Below are positions 24,471-32,389 of a stretch of DNA of 35,501 nt, piece by piece. The stretch comes from Gemmatimonadales bacterium UBA2975 (GTDB lineage Bacteria > Gemmatimonadota > Gemmatimonadetes > Longimicrobiales > Gaopeijiaceae), in the NCBI GenBank assembly GCA_002348265.1, contig DEAT01000016.1, positions 1 through 35,501 on the forward strand. Reading direction: 5' to 3'. Under the pieces are notes generated by a model. It was not told the DNA's origin. It saw nothing but the letters and a program-made list of their open reading frames with translations, and did not search any database. The first letter of the stretch is position 1, and each line of letters starts with the position of its first letter. The translations under genes and the position numbers were made by a program.

Positions 24471-24709
24471 ATCATCCTGAGATTACGTTGAAGAAGAGTG
24501 CAGGCCAGAGCCGACCTGCTTGAGCCAACGGCCCCGTTGATTAAGCCAGAAGATACCCGGACTTAATGGACCTCGCCAACTGCACCATTACACTGACTTG
24601 CATGTATAGAACCTACTAGTAGAGCTTCACCACCTAAGGCATCGGCTAATCGGACCTATTTGACCTCAAGCGCAGGATCCGTGCCGGAGCGAAACACGGA
24701 GACCTCACT
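24471..24709. promoter_or_regulatory. Divergent intergenic region between murA and the DUF948-like gene
   Basis: These 239 bases hold no gene I can support. On the minus strand TTGGCG (24574-24579) and TATCTT (24550-24555), 18 bases apart, form a possible murA promoter (4 of 6 at each box). On the plus strand a TTGACC at 24660-24665 has no matching -10 box at normal spacing. Promoters for both genes are expected here from gene direction alone. Confidence 0.3.
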
Positions 24710-25318
24710 GTGCATTATCTTCAGAGCATGGTTCCACTTCTAATAGCTCTCGCACAAGCTGCTATCCCTAGCAGCAAACTGGTCATTTTTTCGCAAGTTG
24801 CCACAATTGTTATCGCATTAGCGCTGGTGGCGCTGCTGATCGTTGCTATGACTGCTCTAATACGTATCAACCGGATGCTAGAAGACTTAAGAGGCCGGGC
24901 TGAAGACGCCATCGGACCCGTATCCAACAAAGCGAAGATCATATCGGATAATCTGGAGTTCATAACCCAGTCGTTTCGATCAGACCTGGAGAAACTTAAT
25001 TCGTCGATCCGAATTCTATCAGAACGTCTTACTAAGGTGTCCGGACACATCGGAGACAGGCTAGAAGATTTCAATGCCCTGATTGAGGTAATCCAGCACG
25101 AGGCAGAGGAACTCTTTATAGAGACCGCTTCAACAATGCGAGGATTCCGTGCCGGCGCCCGAAAGATAACTTCTCCTTCATCAAACACTGGCGAGGAAAT
25201 CACCGAAATGGCCAGTGAGTGTGGGGAAGACGAACCCGCTGAGTTAAACGTTGGGACCAGCCAGGATGGGAGAGACCCAGAGGGTGAGCCACTCAATGAT
25301 ATCGACGCAGGAGTTTAG
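24710..25318 (+). CDS. DUF948-like single-pass membrane protein with coiled coil
   Basis: A 202-aa protein with two hydrophobic stretches near the N-terminus. The first (about 7-20) could be a signal-like segment; the second, KLVIFSQVATIVIALALVAL onward (23-52), is a clear membrane helix. A heptad-like helical region follows (about 53-150: RINRMLEDLRGRAEDAIG, SDNLEFITQSFRSDLEKLN, LSERLTKVSGHIGDRLEDF). The tail is acidic and disordered. This layout fits the DUF948 family, whose function is not established. The GTG start has GGAG 8 bases upstream; an ATG at 24728 is weaker. It stands alone on the plus strand, divergent from murA and convergent with pcrA (40-base gap, no good terminator). Confidence 0.75.
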   Translation: MHYLQSMVPLLIALAQAAIPSSKLVIFSQVATIVIALALVALLIVAMTALIRINRMLEDLRGRAEDAIGPVSNKAKIISDNLEFITQSFRSDLEKLNSSIRILSERLTKVSGHIGDRLEDFNALIEVIQHEAEELFIETASTMRGFRAGARKITSPSSNTGEEITEMASECGEDEPAELNVGTSQDGRDPEGEPLNDIDAGV

Positions 25319-25358
25319 GTTCCAGCCTTCCTAGGCGCTCAGAATATTTAGGGCACAC

Positions 25359-27647
25359 TCACGGCCAGTCTTTCTCAAGTGCCGCATACCGAAGTAGCAG
25401 TCTCTTCCTGCCTACATCTTCGAAATCGACGGTCACCTTAAGATCTCGACCAAATCCCGAAATCTCAATAACCGAGCCGGACCCAAAAGTCTCGTGCACA
25501 ACCCTCTCTCCCTTTACAAAGCGAGGAGTGTCTTGGTTCAACGAATAGTCCGGTTCAGATTCGTTCTCATACTCTCTTTCTTCATAATGGCTGGCACCGG
25601 ATTGCCACGCCCGTCGACCTCGATGTGGCGCTATCCCAGCGGCAACACTTAGACGCTTCGTCCTCCTCTCCTCAACTAACTCTTCCGGGACCGCATCCAG
25701 AAATGATGAGCGTGTGTTGTAGTTAAAATCACCCGCCCGGCGACGTTGTCTCGCCCAGCAAATTGTCAGCTTATCCTCAGCTCGGGTGATCCCCACGTAG
25801 AACAAACGGCGCTCCTCCTCCAAGGTATCAGGTTCATCATAGGCTCGGCCCAATGGAAAGAGACCTTCCTCCATTCCAGCTATAAAAACAATAGGGAATT
25901 CTAGTCCCTTTGCATTATGCAACGTCATCAGTGTTACAGCGTCAGCATTCGGGTCAAGTCTATCAACATCCGCCACCAAAGCCGCCTGCTGCAGGAATAG
26001 GTCTAGTTCTGTGAAGCCATCTGCATCTTCGTGCGCTATGCTCAGTACCTGGGTTGCATCGAAATCGACCGCACCAGCGATGAGTTCGGAGACGTTTCGT
26101 GCCCGGTCTTCTCCATCCGGTCCCTCTTTAATCAGGTGCCGAATCAGATCCAGCTCCTCGATCAGCTCCTCCATCAGTTCTCCGACGGTGGTCTGAGCGG
26201 CACGAATACTGAAGCGCTGGATAAGCTCAGCAAAGCGCTTAAGTCCCTGGACTCCAGCTGTTCTCAAGTTCTGCACCTCACTCGCACGCATTGATGCTTC
26301 CAGCAGAGAAACGCCCTGTTCACTGGCCCACAGTCTGAGATGCTCCTGACTCGTAAGACCGATCCCTCGCCTCGGATAATTCACTATCCGTGCGAACGCT
26401 ACAGCGTCTCTAGGGTTCGAGATAATTCTGAGATAAGACAGGACATCTTGGATTTCACGCCTTTCGTAGAAACGGACGCTTCCTACGACCTGGTAGGGGA
26501 CCCCTTGTTGCCGAAAGGCATCTTCTAAGGCACGAGCCTGAGCATTGGTTCTATACAGGACTGCATTTGAGGAGTACGACGATCCTGATGCCTCTCGGAA
26601 GCGGGTTTCAATCTCACTGACTATCCATCGCGCCTCGTCATTCTCATCAAACGATTCCAACGTCGTGATCTTTTCACCGCTAACCTTCTCCGTTCGCAGA
26701 GTCTTGCCCTTACGATTCAGGTTTTCGGCAATCACGTGATTCGCCGTCTGAAGAATGTTGCGGGTCGAGCGATAATTCTGCTCAAGGCGCACGGTCACCG
26801 CTGCCGGAAATGCATCCTCAAAATCAAGAATGTTCCGAATATCGGCACCCCGCCAACCGTAGATCGACTGGTCGTCATCTCCAACTACCATGAGGTTTTT
26901 ATGACGTCCGGCTAGTAGTTCGATAAACCGAAACTGTGCACGATTAGTGTCCTGATATTCGTCAACAAGCACGAAGGAGAAATGTTCTCGATACCGCTCA
27001 ATCAGGTCTGACGAATTCTCAAAAAGCTCAACGGGCTTCGTCAGTAAGTCATCAAAATCAAAAGCATTCTGGCTCTTCAGCGCTTTCTGATATTCTGGAT
27101 ACACCTTCGCGACGTTGCGCATGAATAGGTCGAAGGACCCATCGTTTTCGGCGGCAAAGTTTGTTTCTGTGATCAGCTGATTCTTGGCGTAGCTTATCGC
27201 ATTCTTAATTGCTTTGGGACTCCACCGTTTACGATCAAGTCCTACCTCATCCTGAACCGTCTTAACCAGACGGAGCGATTGGTCCGCGTCAAAAATACTG
27301 AACGTGCGATCCCAGCCTAGTCTATCAGCATGTCGCCTAAGGAGTCTCGCACCAAGAGCGTGGAAAGTTCCCACCCACATGCCTCCCGGTTCCGCGTCCA
27401 AGAGGCGCGATATACGCTCTTTCATTTCACCCGCAGCTTTGTTCGTAAAAGTGACGGCCATAATGCGGTCCGCCGGCACTCCATGGGTGTGGATGAGGTG
27501 ACATACGCGGGCGGTCAAGACTCGCGTCTTACCCGATCCTGCACCCGCCAGTACTAGGATTGGGCCTTCGAAGTGCTCTACCGCACTGAGTTGCTCCGGG
27601 TTCAGCCCTTGGAGATGGAGGCTAGAGGTCTGGAATGAGTCCTGCAT
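25359..27647 (-). CDS. pcrA: UvrD/PcrA-type superfamily 1A DNA helicase
   Basis: An ATP-dependent 3'-to-5' DNA helicase of repair and replication-conflict resolution. It has 762 aa, the usual PcrA/UvrD length. Motifs in order: Q-motif LNPEQLSAVEH, Walker A AGAGSGKT (34-41), FTNKAAGEMKER (Ia), DEYQDTNRAQF (II), GDDDQSIYGWRGA (III), LEQNYRS (IV), TLMTLHNAKGLEFPIVFIAG (V) and EERRLFYVGITRAE (VI). The C-terminus has a Tudor-like fold region, VKGERVVHETFGSGSVIEI and the residues to the end, which in PcrA/UvrD contacts RNA polymerase. PcrA and UvrD cannot be separated from sequence alone. The ATG start is 19 bases after the kinase gene, with no strong ribosome-binding site. Confidence 0.96.
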   Translation of the reverse strand: MQDSFQTSSLHLQGLNPEQLSAVEHFEGPILVLAGAGSGKTRVLTARVCHLIHTHGVPADRIMAVTFTNKAAGEMKERISRLLDAEPGGMWVGTFHALGARLLRRHADRLGWDRTFSIFDADQSLRLVKTVQDEVGLDRKRWSPKAIKNAISYAKNQLITETNFAAENDGSFDLFMRNVAKVYPEYQKALKSQNAFDFDDLLTKPVELFENSSDLIERYREHFSFVLVDEYQDTNRAQFRFIELLAGRHKNLMVVGDDDQSIYGWRGADIRNILDFEDAFPAAVTVRLEQNYRSTRNILQTANHVIAENLNRKGKTLRTEKVSGEKITTLESFDENDEARWIVSEIETRFREASGSSYSSNAVLYRTNAQARALEDAFRQQGVPYQVVGSVRFYERREIQDVLSYLRIISNPRDAVAFARIVNYPRRGIGLTSQEHLRLWASEQGVSLLEASMRASEVQNLRTAGVQGLKRFAELIQRFSIRAAQTTVGELMEELIEELDLIRHLIKEGPDGEDRARNVSELIAGAVDFDATQVLSIAHEDADGFTELDLFLQQAALVADVDRLDPNADAVTLMTLHNAKGLEFPIVFIAGMEEGLFPLGRAYDEPDTLEEERRLFYVGITRAEDKLTICWARQRRRAGDFNYNTRSSFLDAVPEELVEERRTKRLSVAAGIAPHRGRRAWQSGASHYEEREYENESEPDYSLNQDTPRFVKGERVVHETFGSGSVIEISGFGRDLKVTVDFEDVGRKRLLLRYAALEKDWP

Positions 27648-27666
27648 TAATAGACGACAGTCAGTC

Positions 27667-28851
27667 CTAGACTTCTGCTATAGGGAGGCGGATTTGGAAT
27701 GTTGTACCCTCTACGGTCTCTAGAAGCTCGATCTTTCCCTTATGTACACCCTCAACTATTCGGCGAGACAGGGCTAAACCAACACCCCACCCACCTGATT
27801 TAGTTGATACTCCAGGCTCGAAGATCTTGTCACGCACCTCGGGAGAGATCCCAGGCCCTGAATCACGGATCCTGAGACTTACCCACTGCCCTCCGATCTC
27901 TCGCGCGTAGATCGTAATTTTTCCTCCGCGGCCGGCAAGAGCATCGAGCGCATTCTTCACAACGTTCTCCAGCGCCCATATTAGCAGCACCTCGTTGCCC
28001 TTAACTCGGGACAACCCGTGAGGGATATCAACGATGAGCTCGATCCCCTTCTTCGCTAACCGAGGAATCCTCGCAGCCAAATAACCCTCTAGATCCTCAA
28101 CAACTTGCCGCACCGACAAGCTTTCAAGCTCAGGTTCCGTCCCTATGAGTTCAAAACGATGACTGACCCGCTCGAGCCTCTCAAGGTCTTCGCCGATCGA
28201 ACTCGCAATATCGAGGTCGTCTAGATCACCAGGGCGGTCGCGCTCCGGCAGCCTCAAAACCTCAAGCCACCCTGCTAGTGAAGAGAGAGGTGTGCCTAAC
28301 TGGTGCGCGAGCTCTCTAGCCATTGATGTCCAAGCCCGTTCTCCCTCAGCTCTTCGCTGGTAACGGATTACTAGCAAGCCGATAAAGACTGTCAGAAGCA
28401 GACCCGCTGCCTGTAAAAACGGAACCGACCGCAAACTTCGAGCTTCGGGAGAATCACCGAAGTGTATGTGCTGCGCTCCTAACGGATCTCCTACCGGACT
28501 GTGCTCTTCATCTAGTTTGCGCACATATGCTCGGACTCGCTCTTGGCCCTCAGCCGTCCCCACATCTACCTCGAACGGAAGATTTACATGGTTCAGCACA
28601 GTGTCTGTGGGCCCCATTACGACGAGAGGAACCCCCGACTCTGTGACAATGCGCTGCAGTTCTAGAAGAGACTGCGTCACCTCGGTCTGGTCCTGAGAGA
28701 CCAACCCCTCCTGTACCTCGGTGTAGATCCTAGAGAGAAGCTCTGAATTCTCTTGGACACGCCTGAAGATCTGCTGGGTGTACAGTAAATACCAACCCAG
28801 CAACATCACGAATAATGTCGCCAGAGCGACAGGCCACTTGATGCGAATCAT
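27667..28851 (-). CDS. Membrane sensor histidine kinase
   Basis: A two-component sensor of 394 aa. It has a first membrane helix (about 6-24), an extracytoplasmic region of about 120 residues with no recognised domain, a second helix (about 146-164), then the DHp and ATPase domains. The phospho-acceptor box is LAHQLGTPLSSLAGWLEVL with His183. The ATP-binding boxes are ENVVKNALDA (N300), RDSGPGIS (G1), FEPGVSTK (F) and GGWGVGLAL (G2). The residue after His183 is Gln, where most HisKA kinases have Glu or Asp. No HAMP domain is evident. No response-regulator gene adjoins it; the nearest is the single-domain receiver 2.1 kb away on the other strand. It lies between serS (37 bases) and pcrA. Signal and partner are unknown. 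Confidence 0.92.
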   Translation of the reverse strand: MIRIKWPVALATLFVMLLGWYLLYTQQIFRRVQENSELLSRIYTEVQEGLVSQDQTEVTQSLLELQRIVTESGVPLVVMGPTDTVLNHVNLPFEVDVGTAEGQERVRAYVRKLDEEHSPVGDPLGAQHIHFGDSPEARSLRSVPFLQAAGLLLTVFIGLLVIRYQRRAEGERAWTSMARELAHQLGTPLSSLAGWLEVLRLPERDRPGDLDDLDIASSIGEDLERLERVSHRFELIGTEPELESLSVRQVVEDLEGYLAARIPRLAKKGIELIVDIPHGLSRVKGNEVLLIWALENVVKNALDALAGRGGKITIYAREIGGQWVSLRIRDSGPGISPEVRDKIFEPGVSTKSGGWGVGLALSRRIVEGVHKGKIELLETVEGTTFQIRLPIAEV

Positions 28852-28888
28852 CTAAGCCACAGGTCAGAACGTATCACGGCTCCCGAAG

Positions 28889-30169
28889 CTACACCGAGTC
28901 GGTCAGCCGTTCGCTCCCAACGTAGGGGTGAAGCACGGTTGGAAGCGAGACACTGCCGTCCGACTCTTGATAAGTTTCAAGTAATGCCGCGATCACACGC
29001 GGCAACGCTAAGCCAGAACCATTGAGCGTATGCACGTACTGGGGCTTCTCGGCCTGTGTTCGTTTATAGCGAATACTCGCTCGCCGAGCTTGGTAGTCAG
29101 TGAAGGTCGTGCAACTCGACACCTCCAGCCACCTCTCGACACCAGGTGCCCACACTTCCAAGTCGTAGGTCATTGAAGCGCTTTGGCCAAGGTCCTCCGA
29201 TGCTAGCAAGATCCGTCGATAATGCAGACCTAGGCGCTCAAGGATGCTCTCAGCCTCTCGCGTCAGTTCCTCTAGCGCATCAAAGCTCCTATCCGGAGTC
29301 TCATAACGAACTAGTTCGACTTTGTCGAACTGGTGTACTCGAAGCAACCCGCGGGTGTCCTTCCCAGCAGCTCCTGCCTCGCGCCTAAAGCACGGTGAGT
29401 AAGCCGTGTACCGCTTAGGAAGGTCTTCCGCCGTAAGAAGTTCATCCCGGTGAAGGTTAGTGACAGGGACTTCAGCGGTAGGCACTAACCAGAGGTCATC
29501 ACGCTCTGACCTGTACGACTCATCTGCGAACTTCGGCAGCTGCCCGGTTCCGATCATCGAATCAGGCGTGACCAGATACGGCACTCGCACCTCAGTATAT
29601 CCGTGTTCAGTAGTGTGCACGTCTAGGAAAAAGTTGATCAATCCACGTTGGAGACGTGCACCCTGACCTACCAAAACGGGGAACCCAGAGCCCGACACTT
29701 TCGCTCCTCTTTCAAGATCAAGGATACCCAGCTCCTCACCAACCGACCAATGAGGCTTCAGTTCGAAACTTGGCGCAGCCGGCTCCCCCCAAAGCGATAA
29801 AACTTCGTTCTGTGCCTCACCACCGATAGGCACCATTTCGTTCGGGACATTCGGGATCACAAGCAAGTGTCGTCGTATCGACGACTCGGCCTCTCGCACG
29901 ACAGAGTCAAGCTCTGCAACCTTGTCGCCGAGCTCTCGCGTCTCCTCAATTATGTCTGACGCATCCTCACCCGCACGTTTTAATTCACCTACCTTCTTAG
30001 ACGCCGAGTTCCTTTGAGCTTTGAGCTTGTTGACTTCGCCAATCGCTTCTCTCCTAGCCTCATCGCAAGCCAAAATCTCGTCTATAGCCCCAGGCAGAGA
30101 CCTATCACGCTTAGCCAGTGCCTCCTTGACCAAATCGGGCTCGGCACGCAACCATCGGATGTCGAGCAT
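28889..30169 (-). CDS. serS: Seryl-tRNA synthetase
   Basis: A class II synthetase charging tRNA-Ser and selenocysteine tRNA where present. It has 426 aa, the standard length. The N-terminal MLDIRWLRAEPDLVKEAL leads into the long antiparallel coiled-coil tRNA arm (about 30-100). Motif 2 is FRREAGAAGKDTRGLLRVHQF, and motif 3 is NGSGLALPRVIAALLE. The serine-binding TAEVPVTNLH and VSSCTTFTDYQARR are intact. The ATG begins 3 bases after the upstream lipoprotein stop, so translation is probably coupled. The stop is 37 bases before the kinase gene. Confidence 0.97.
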   Translation of the reverse strand: MLDIRWLRAEPDLVKEALAKRDRSLPGAIDEILACDEARREAIGEVNKLKAQRNSASKKVGELKRAGEDASDIIEETRELGDKVAELDSVVREAESSIRRHLLVIPNVPNEMVPIGGEAQNEVLSLWGEPAAPSFELKPHWSVGEELGILDLERGAKVSGSGFPVLVGQGARLQRGLINFFLDVHTTEHGYTEVRVPYLVTPDSMIGTGQLPKFADESYRSERDDLWLVPTAEVPVTNLHRDELLTAEDLPKRYTAYSPCFRREAGAAGKDTRGLLRVHQFDKVELVRYETPDRSFDALEELTREAESILERLGLHYRRILLASEDLGQSASMTYDLEVWAPGVERWLEVSSCTTFTDYQARRASIRYKRTQAEKPQYVHTLNGSGLALPRVIAALLETYQESDGSVSLPTVLHPYVGSERLTDSV

Positions 30170-30172
30170 AAG

Positions 30173-30763
30173 TCAGTTCGGAGGCACGAGATCCCGGTCA
30201 TTGCAGACTGGGTTCGTGACATGACGAAAGATGAAAGTTCCACCTACCGGATCTATGTCCACTGCTTCTAGCTTAGCGTGGTAGCGACAACTACGACCAA
30301 ATGATCCCGGGGACCGGTTCGTCTTTATGACGTACACATTCCCAAATTCGACCGGAACCGGCTGATCTGACACATATTCGAGTGAGTCACTAGGAGCTTC
30401 CGTTACATCTGCGAGAAGCGTGTTTTCGAACGTTGCGATCTCTGCATCCGTGTAAATTCCAAGCACTGGAGGAGGCAGCATGACGATCTCCCCTCCTCTT
30501 GTATCAATCGCAATATCCCATTGCCCTGTGGCACCCGGCACCTCAACCTCAAGCTCGACACCGTCGAAGAATGCGTAAGCAGAGACTAAACCGAGTTCAG
30601 GCCTAGCCATGGAATACAGCAACACTGTGTCCGGAACGTCATCCCAATTGAAGGCAAATGGGTTATCGTCGCAGGCCGTCGCCGTCAGAAAGACCGCTGA
30701 CACTCCCACTAATGCGAGAACTGCCCGAACGTACTGGTAACGTTGGCCTGATGTTTGGTTCAA
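30173..30763 (-). CDS. Predicted lipoprotein of unknown function
   Basis: I chose the TTG at 30763 because it has AGGG 5 bases upstream and gives a proper signal peptide: MNQTSGQRYQYVR, then hydrophobic AVLALVGVSAVFLTATA and Cys31 followed by DDNP. This lipobox-like end predicts a lipid-anchored protein; Asp-Asp after the cysteine could favour inner-membrane retention by the E. coli rule. The longer frame back to 30826 adds 21 residues with no signal features. The mature part is about 165 aa, acidic, rich in beta-type sequence and without a known motif; a Cys pair near the C-terminus (SCRYHAK, NPVCND) may form a disulfide. It ends 3 bases before serS. No family was recognised. Confidence 0.7.
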   Translation of the reverse strand: MNQTSGQRYQYVRAVLALVGVSAVFLTATACDDNPFAFNWDDVPDTVLLYSMARPELGLVSAYAFFDGVELEVEVPGATGQWDIAIDTRGGEIVMLPPPVLGIYTDAEIATFENTLLADVTEAPSDSLEYVSDQPVPVEFGNVYVIKTNRSPGSFGRSCRYHAKLEAVDIDPVGGTFIFRHVTNPVCNDRDLVPPN

Positions 30764-30848
30764 GATTACCCTGGAACAAAAGTCAAAATAGGTGCGGCAA
30801 GTTACGGCATGCCCGATTAGGGTCAACCCCGCAAAGCCCTTCTATTAC

Positions 30849-30877
30849 TTGACTTTACCCCATATTCGAGGTAGGTT
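30849..30877 (+). promoter_or_regulatory. Candidate promoter for the receiver-manC-glmU-like unit
   Basis: TTGACT (30849-30854, 5 of 6) and TAGGTT (30872-30877, 3 of 6) are 17 bases apart on the plus strand. Transcription would start near 30884, about 56 bases before the receiver gene. The -10 match is poor, so the call is tentative. No equally good site was found for the opposite lipoprotein gene in the 176-base gap. Confidence 0.35.
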
Positions 30878-30939
30878 CCCCGCCGATCCTAGGCGATTCT
30901 GTCTCCCACCTTGGACCAGTTTCCCTACCCGTCCCCTTC

Positions 30940-31350
30940 ATGCGAGGTGATGTGGTCCCCGACGCCGCAACGGTCGAAAATCGCCGGAGCATTCTCGTTG
31001 TTGACGACGAGCCACACATCCGGCGAGTGCTGGAGGTAGCCCTCAACTCGAAGGGGTTCGATGTCATTACGGCACCGAATGGCATTGAAGGTCTCCAAGA
31101 GATTAAGCAAGATCATGTGGACTTGGTGATACTGGATCTCATGATGCCAGTCACCGGAGGACTCGAAACTCTTTCGAAGATTCGAGCCAATCCGATCCAC
31201 GCGGAAACGCCAGTAATCATACTAACAGGGAAAGGCCAGGACGCAGACCGAGAATGCGCTCTAGCCGGAGGTGCGAACGACTTTATTACGAAGCCCTTTA
31301 GCCCGAAGAAGCTCATTGCTCGAATCGAAGACATCTTGCGTGACGCCTGA
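30940..31350 (+). CDS. Single-domain response regulator (receiver only)
   Basis: A CheY/Spo0F-like receiver of 136 aa with no output domain. Acidic pocket residues are D22/D23 (VVDDEPH), the phospho-accepting Asp is D66 (VILDLMMP), the switch Thr is T96 (IILTGKG) and the conserved Lys is K118 (ITKPFSPKKL). The domain fills the protein after a 16-residue lead-in. The ATG at 30940 has no visible ribosome-binding site; GTG at 30952 with GAGG upstream is an alternative. It must act through protein contact or as a phosphorelay intermediate. Its end overlaps manC by 11 bases, so it is made together with sugar-nucleotide enzymes. The kinase partner is unknown. Confidence 0.92.
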   Translation: MRGDVVPDAATVENRRSILVVDDEPHIRRVLEVALNSKGFDVITAPNGIEGLQEIKQDHVDLVILDLMMPVTGGLETLSKIRANPIHAETPVIILTGKGQDADRECALAGGANDFITKPFSPKKLIARIEDILRDA

Positions 31351-32389
31351 AACCCAGACATGGGTGACCATTCTAGCCGGAGGCGTTGGCTCCCGATTTT
31401 GGCCCGCGAGTACGCCAGAAAGACCCAAGCAGCTTCTCCGTCTCGGTACTAAAGAACCGCTCATTGTCGATACCATGCGACGCGCCGGTGCACTGGTCCC
31501 CACTGAACGCATCAGAATCCTGGCTGGGGAAAACCTGACAAGTCCAATCAAATCAGTACTTCCCGACCTAGAGCGAGGTAATTTCTGGATTGAACCACAG
31601 GCACGAGGCACCGCACCCGTGCTGGCATGGGCGGCGGAGAAACTAGCTCGGCTTGATCCAGAGGCGGTGATGGTTTCCCTACACGCGGATCACCTACTAG
31701 ACCCCCTTGAAGAATTTGTGGAAACGGTCGAGAGTGCCGTCGAGGTGGCTCGGCGTGATGACTTACTTCTTTGTATCGGCGTATCCCCAGACCGAATCGA
31801 AACCGGGTACGGCCATATCGAGGCTGGTGAACAACTGAAGGCGGCTGGCTTGGCGAAGTCTTTCCGCGTAAAGGCATTTCATGAAAAACCCGACGCGGAG
31901 ACCGCTAGCGGCTACGTGGATCAGGGATACCTCTGGAACACAGGAATCTTCGTTTGGAAGGCCAGGGTGTTCCTAGATGAATTAAGTCGGCACGCACCGG
32001 AGATCTCTGATCTCTTACCACTTATCGATAACGAAGGAGCAGACGCCTTTTTTGAGCGCGTACCCGTGAGCGTGATCGACCGAGAAGTCATGGAACGCAG
32101 CGATCGAATAGGGGTCGTCGAAGCCACCTTTAACTGGGATGACGTAGGTAGTTGGCAGGCACTTTCTCGAACACAGGCACTCGACGAACTAGGCAATGTC
32201 TCATTGGGCAATGTGGAGCTCGTCGACTCACGCGGATCGATTGTGTATAACGAAGGACCCGGCCGAGTAGTACTTATGGGAACCGAAGAACTCGTCGTAG
32301 TGCAGGTGAAGGACACGACTATGGTCATACCCAGGTCTAGGGTGTCTCAGCTCAAGGAGTTCCTCGCCCGTATGGAAGGAGTCTCGTAG
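31340..32389 (+). CDS. manC: Mannose-1-phosphate guanylyltransferase
   Basis: Makes GDP-mannose from mannose-1-phosphate and GTP, in the cytoplasm, for glycans or polysaccharide. It has 349 aa, the short (single-domain) form without the phosphomannose isomerase part. The nucleotidyltransferase signature LAGGVGSRFWPASTPERPKQ is at 12-31. Further blocks are EPQARGTAPVL, SLHADHLL, HEKPDAE, WNTGIFVWKA and FNWDDVGSW. I chose the GTG at 31340, overlapping the receiver stop by 11 bases; the longer frame to 31271 lies inside the receiver. The stop TAG shares its last base with the GTG of the next gene. The exact sugar is inferred from the motif set, which fits mannose best. Confidence 0.92.
   Translation: MTPETQTWVTILAGGVGSRFWPASTPERPKQLLRLGTKEPLIVDTMRRAGALVPTERIRILAGENLTSPIKSVLPDLERGNFWIEPQARGTAPVLAWAAEKLARLDPEAVMVSLHADHLLDPLEEFVETVESAVEVARRDDLLLCIGVSPDRIETGYGHIEAGEQLKAAGLAKSFRVKAFHEKPDAETASGYVDQGYLWNTGIFVWKARVFLDELSRHAPEISDLLPLIDNEGADAFFERVPVSVIDREVMERSDRIGVVEATFNWDDVGSWQALSRTQALDELGNVSLGNVELVDSRGSIVYNEGPGRVVLMGTEELVVVQVKDTTMVIPRSRVSQLKEFLARMEGVS

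Noticed and set aside
24721..25296. 191-aa minus-strand frame opposite the DUF948-like gene
   Set aside because: Ser/Ile-rich antisense shadow of a gene with a good start, ribosome-binding site and domain layout on the plus strand.
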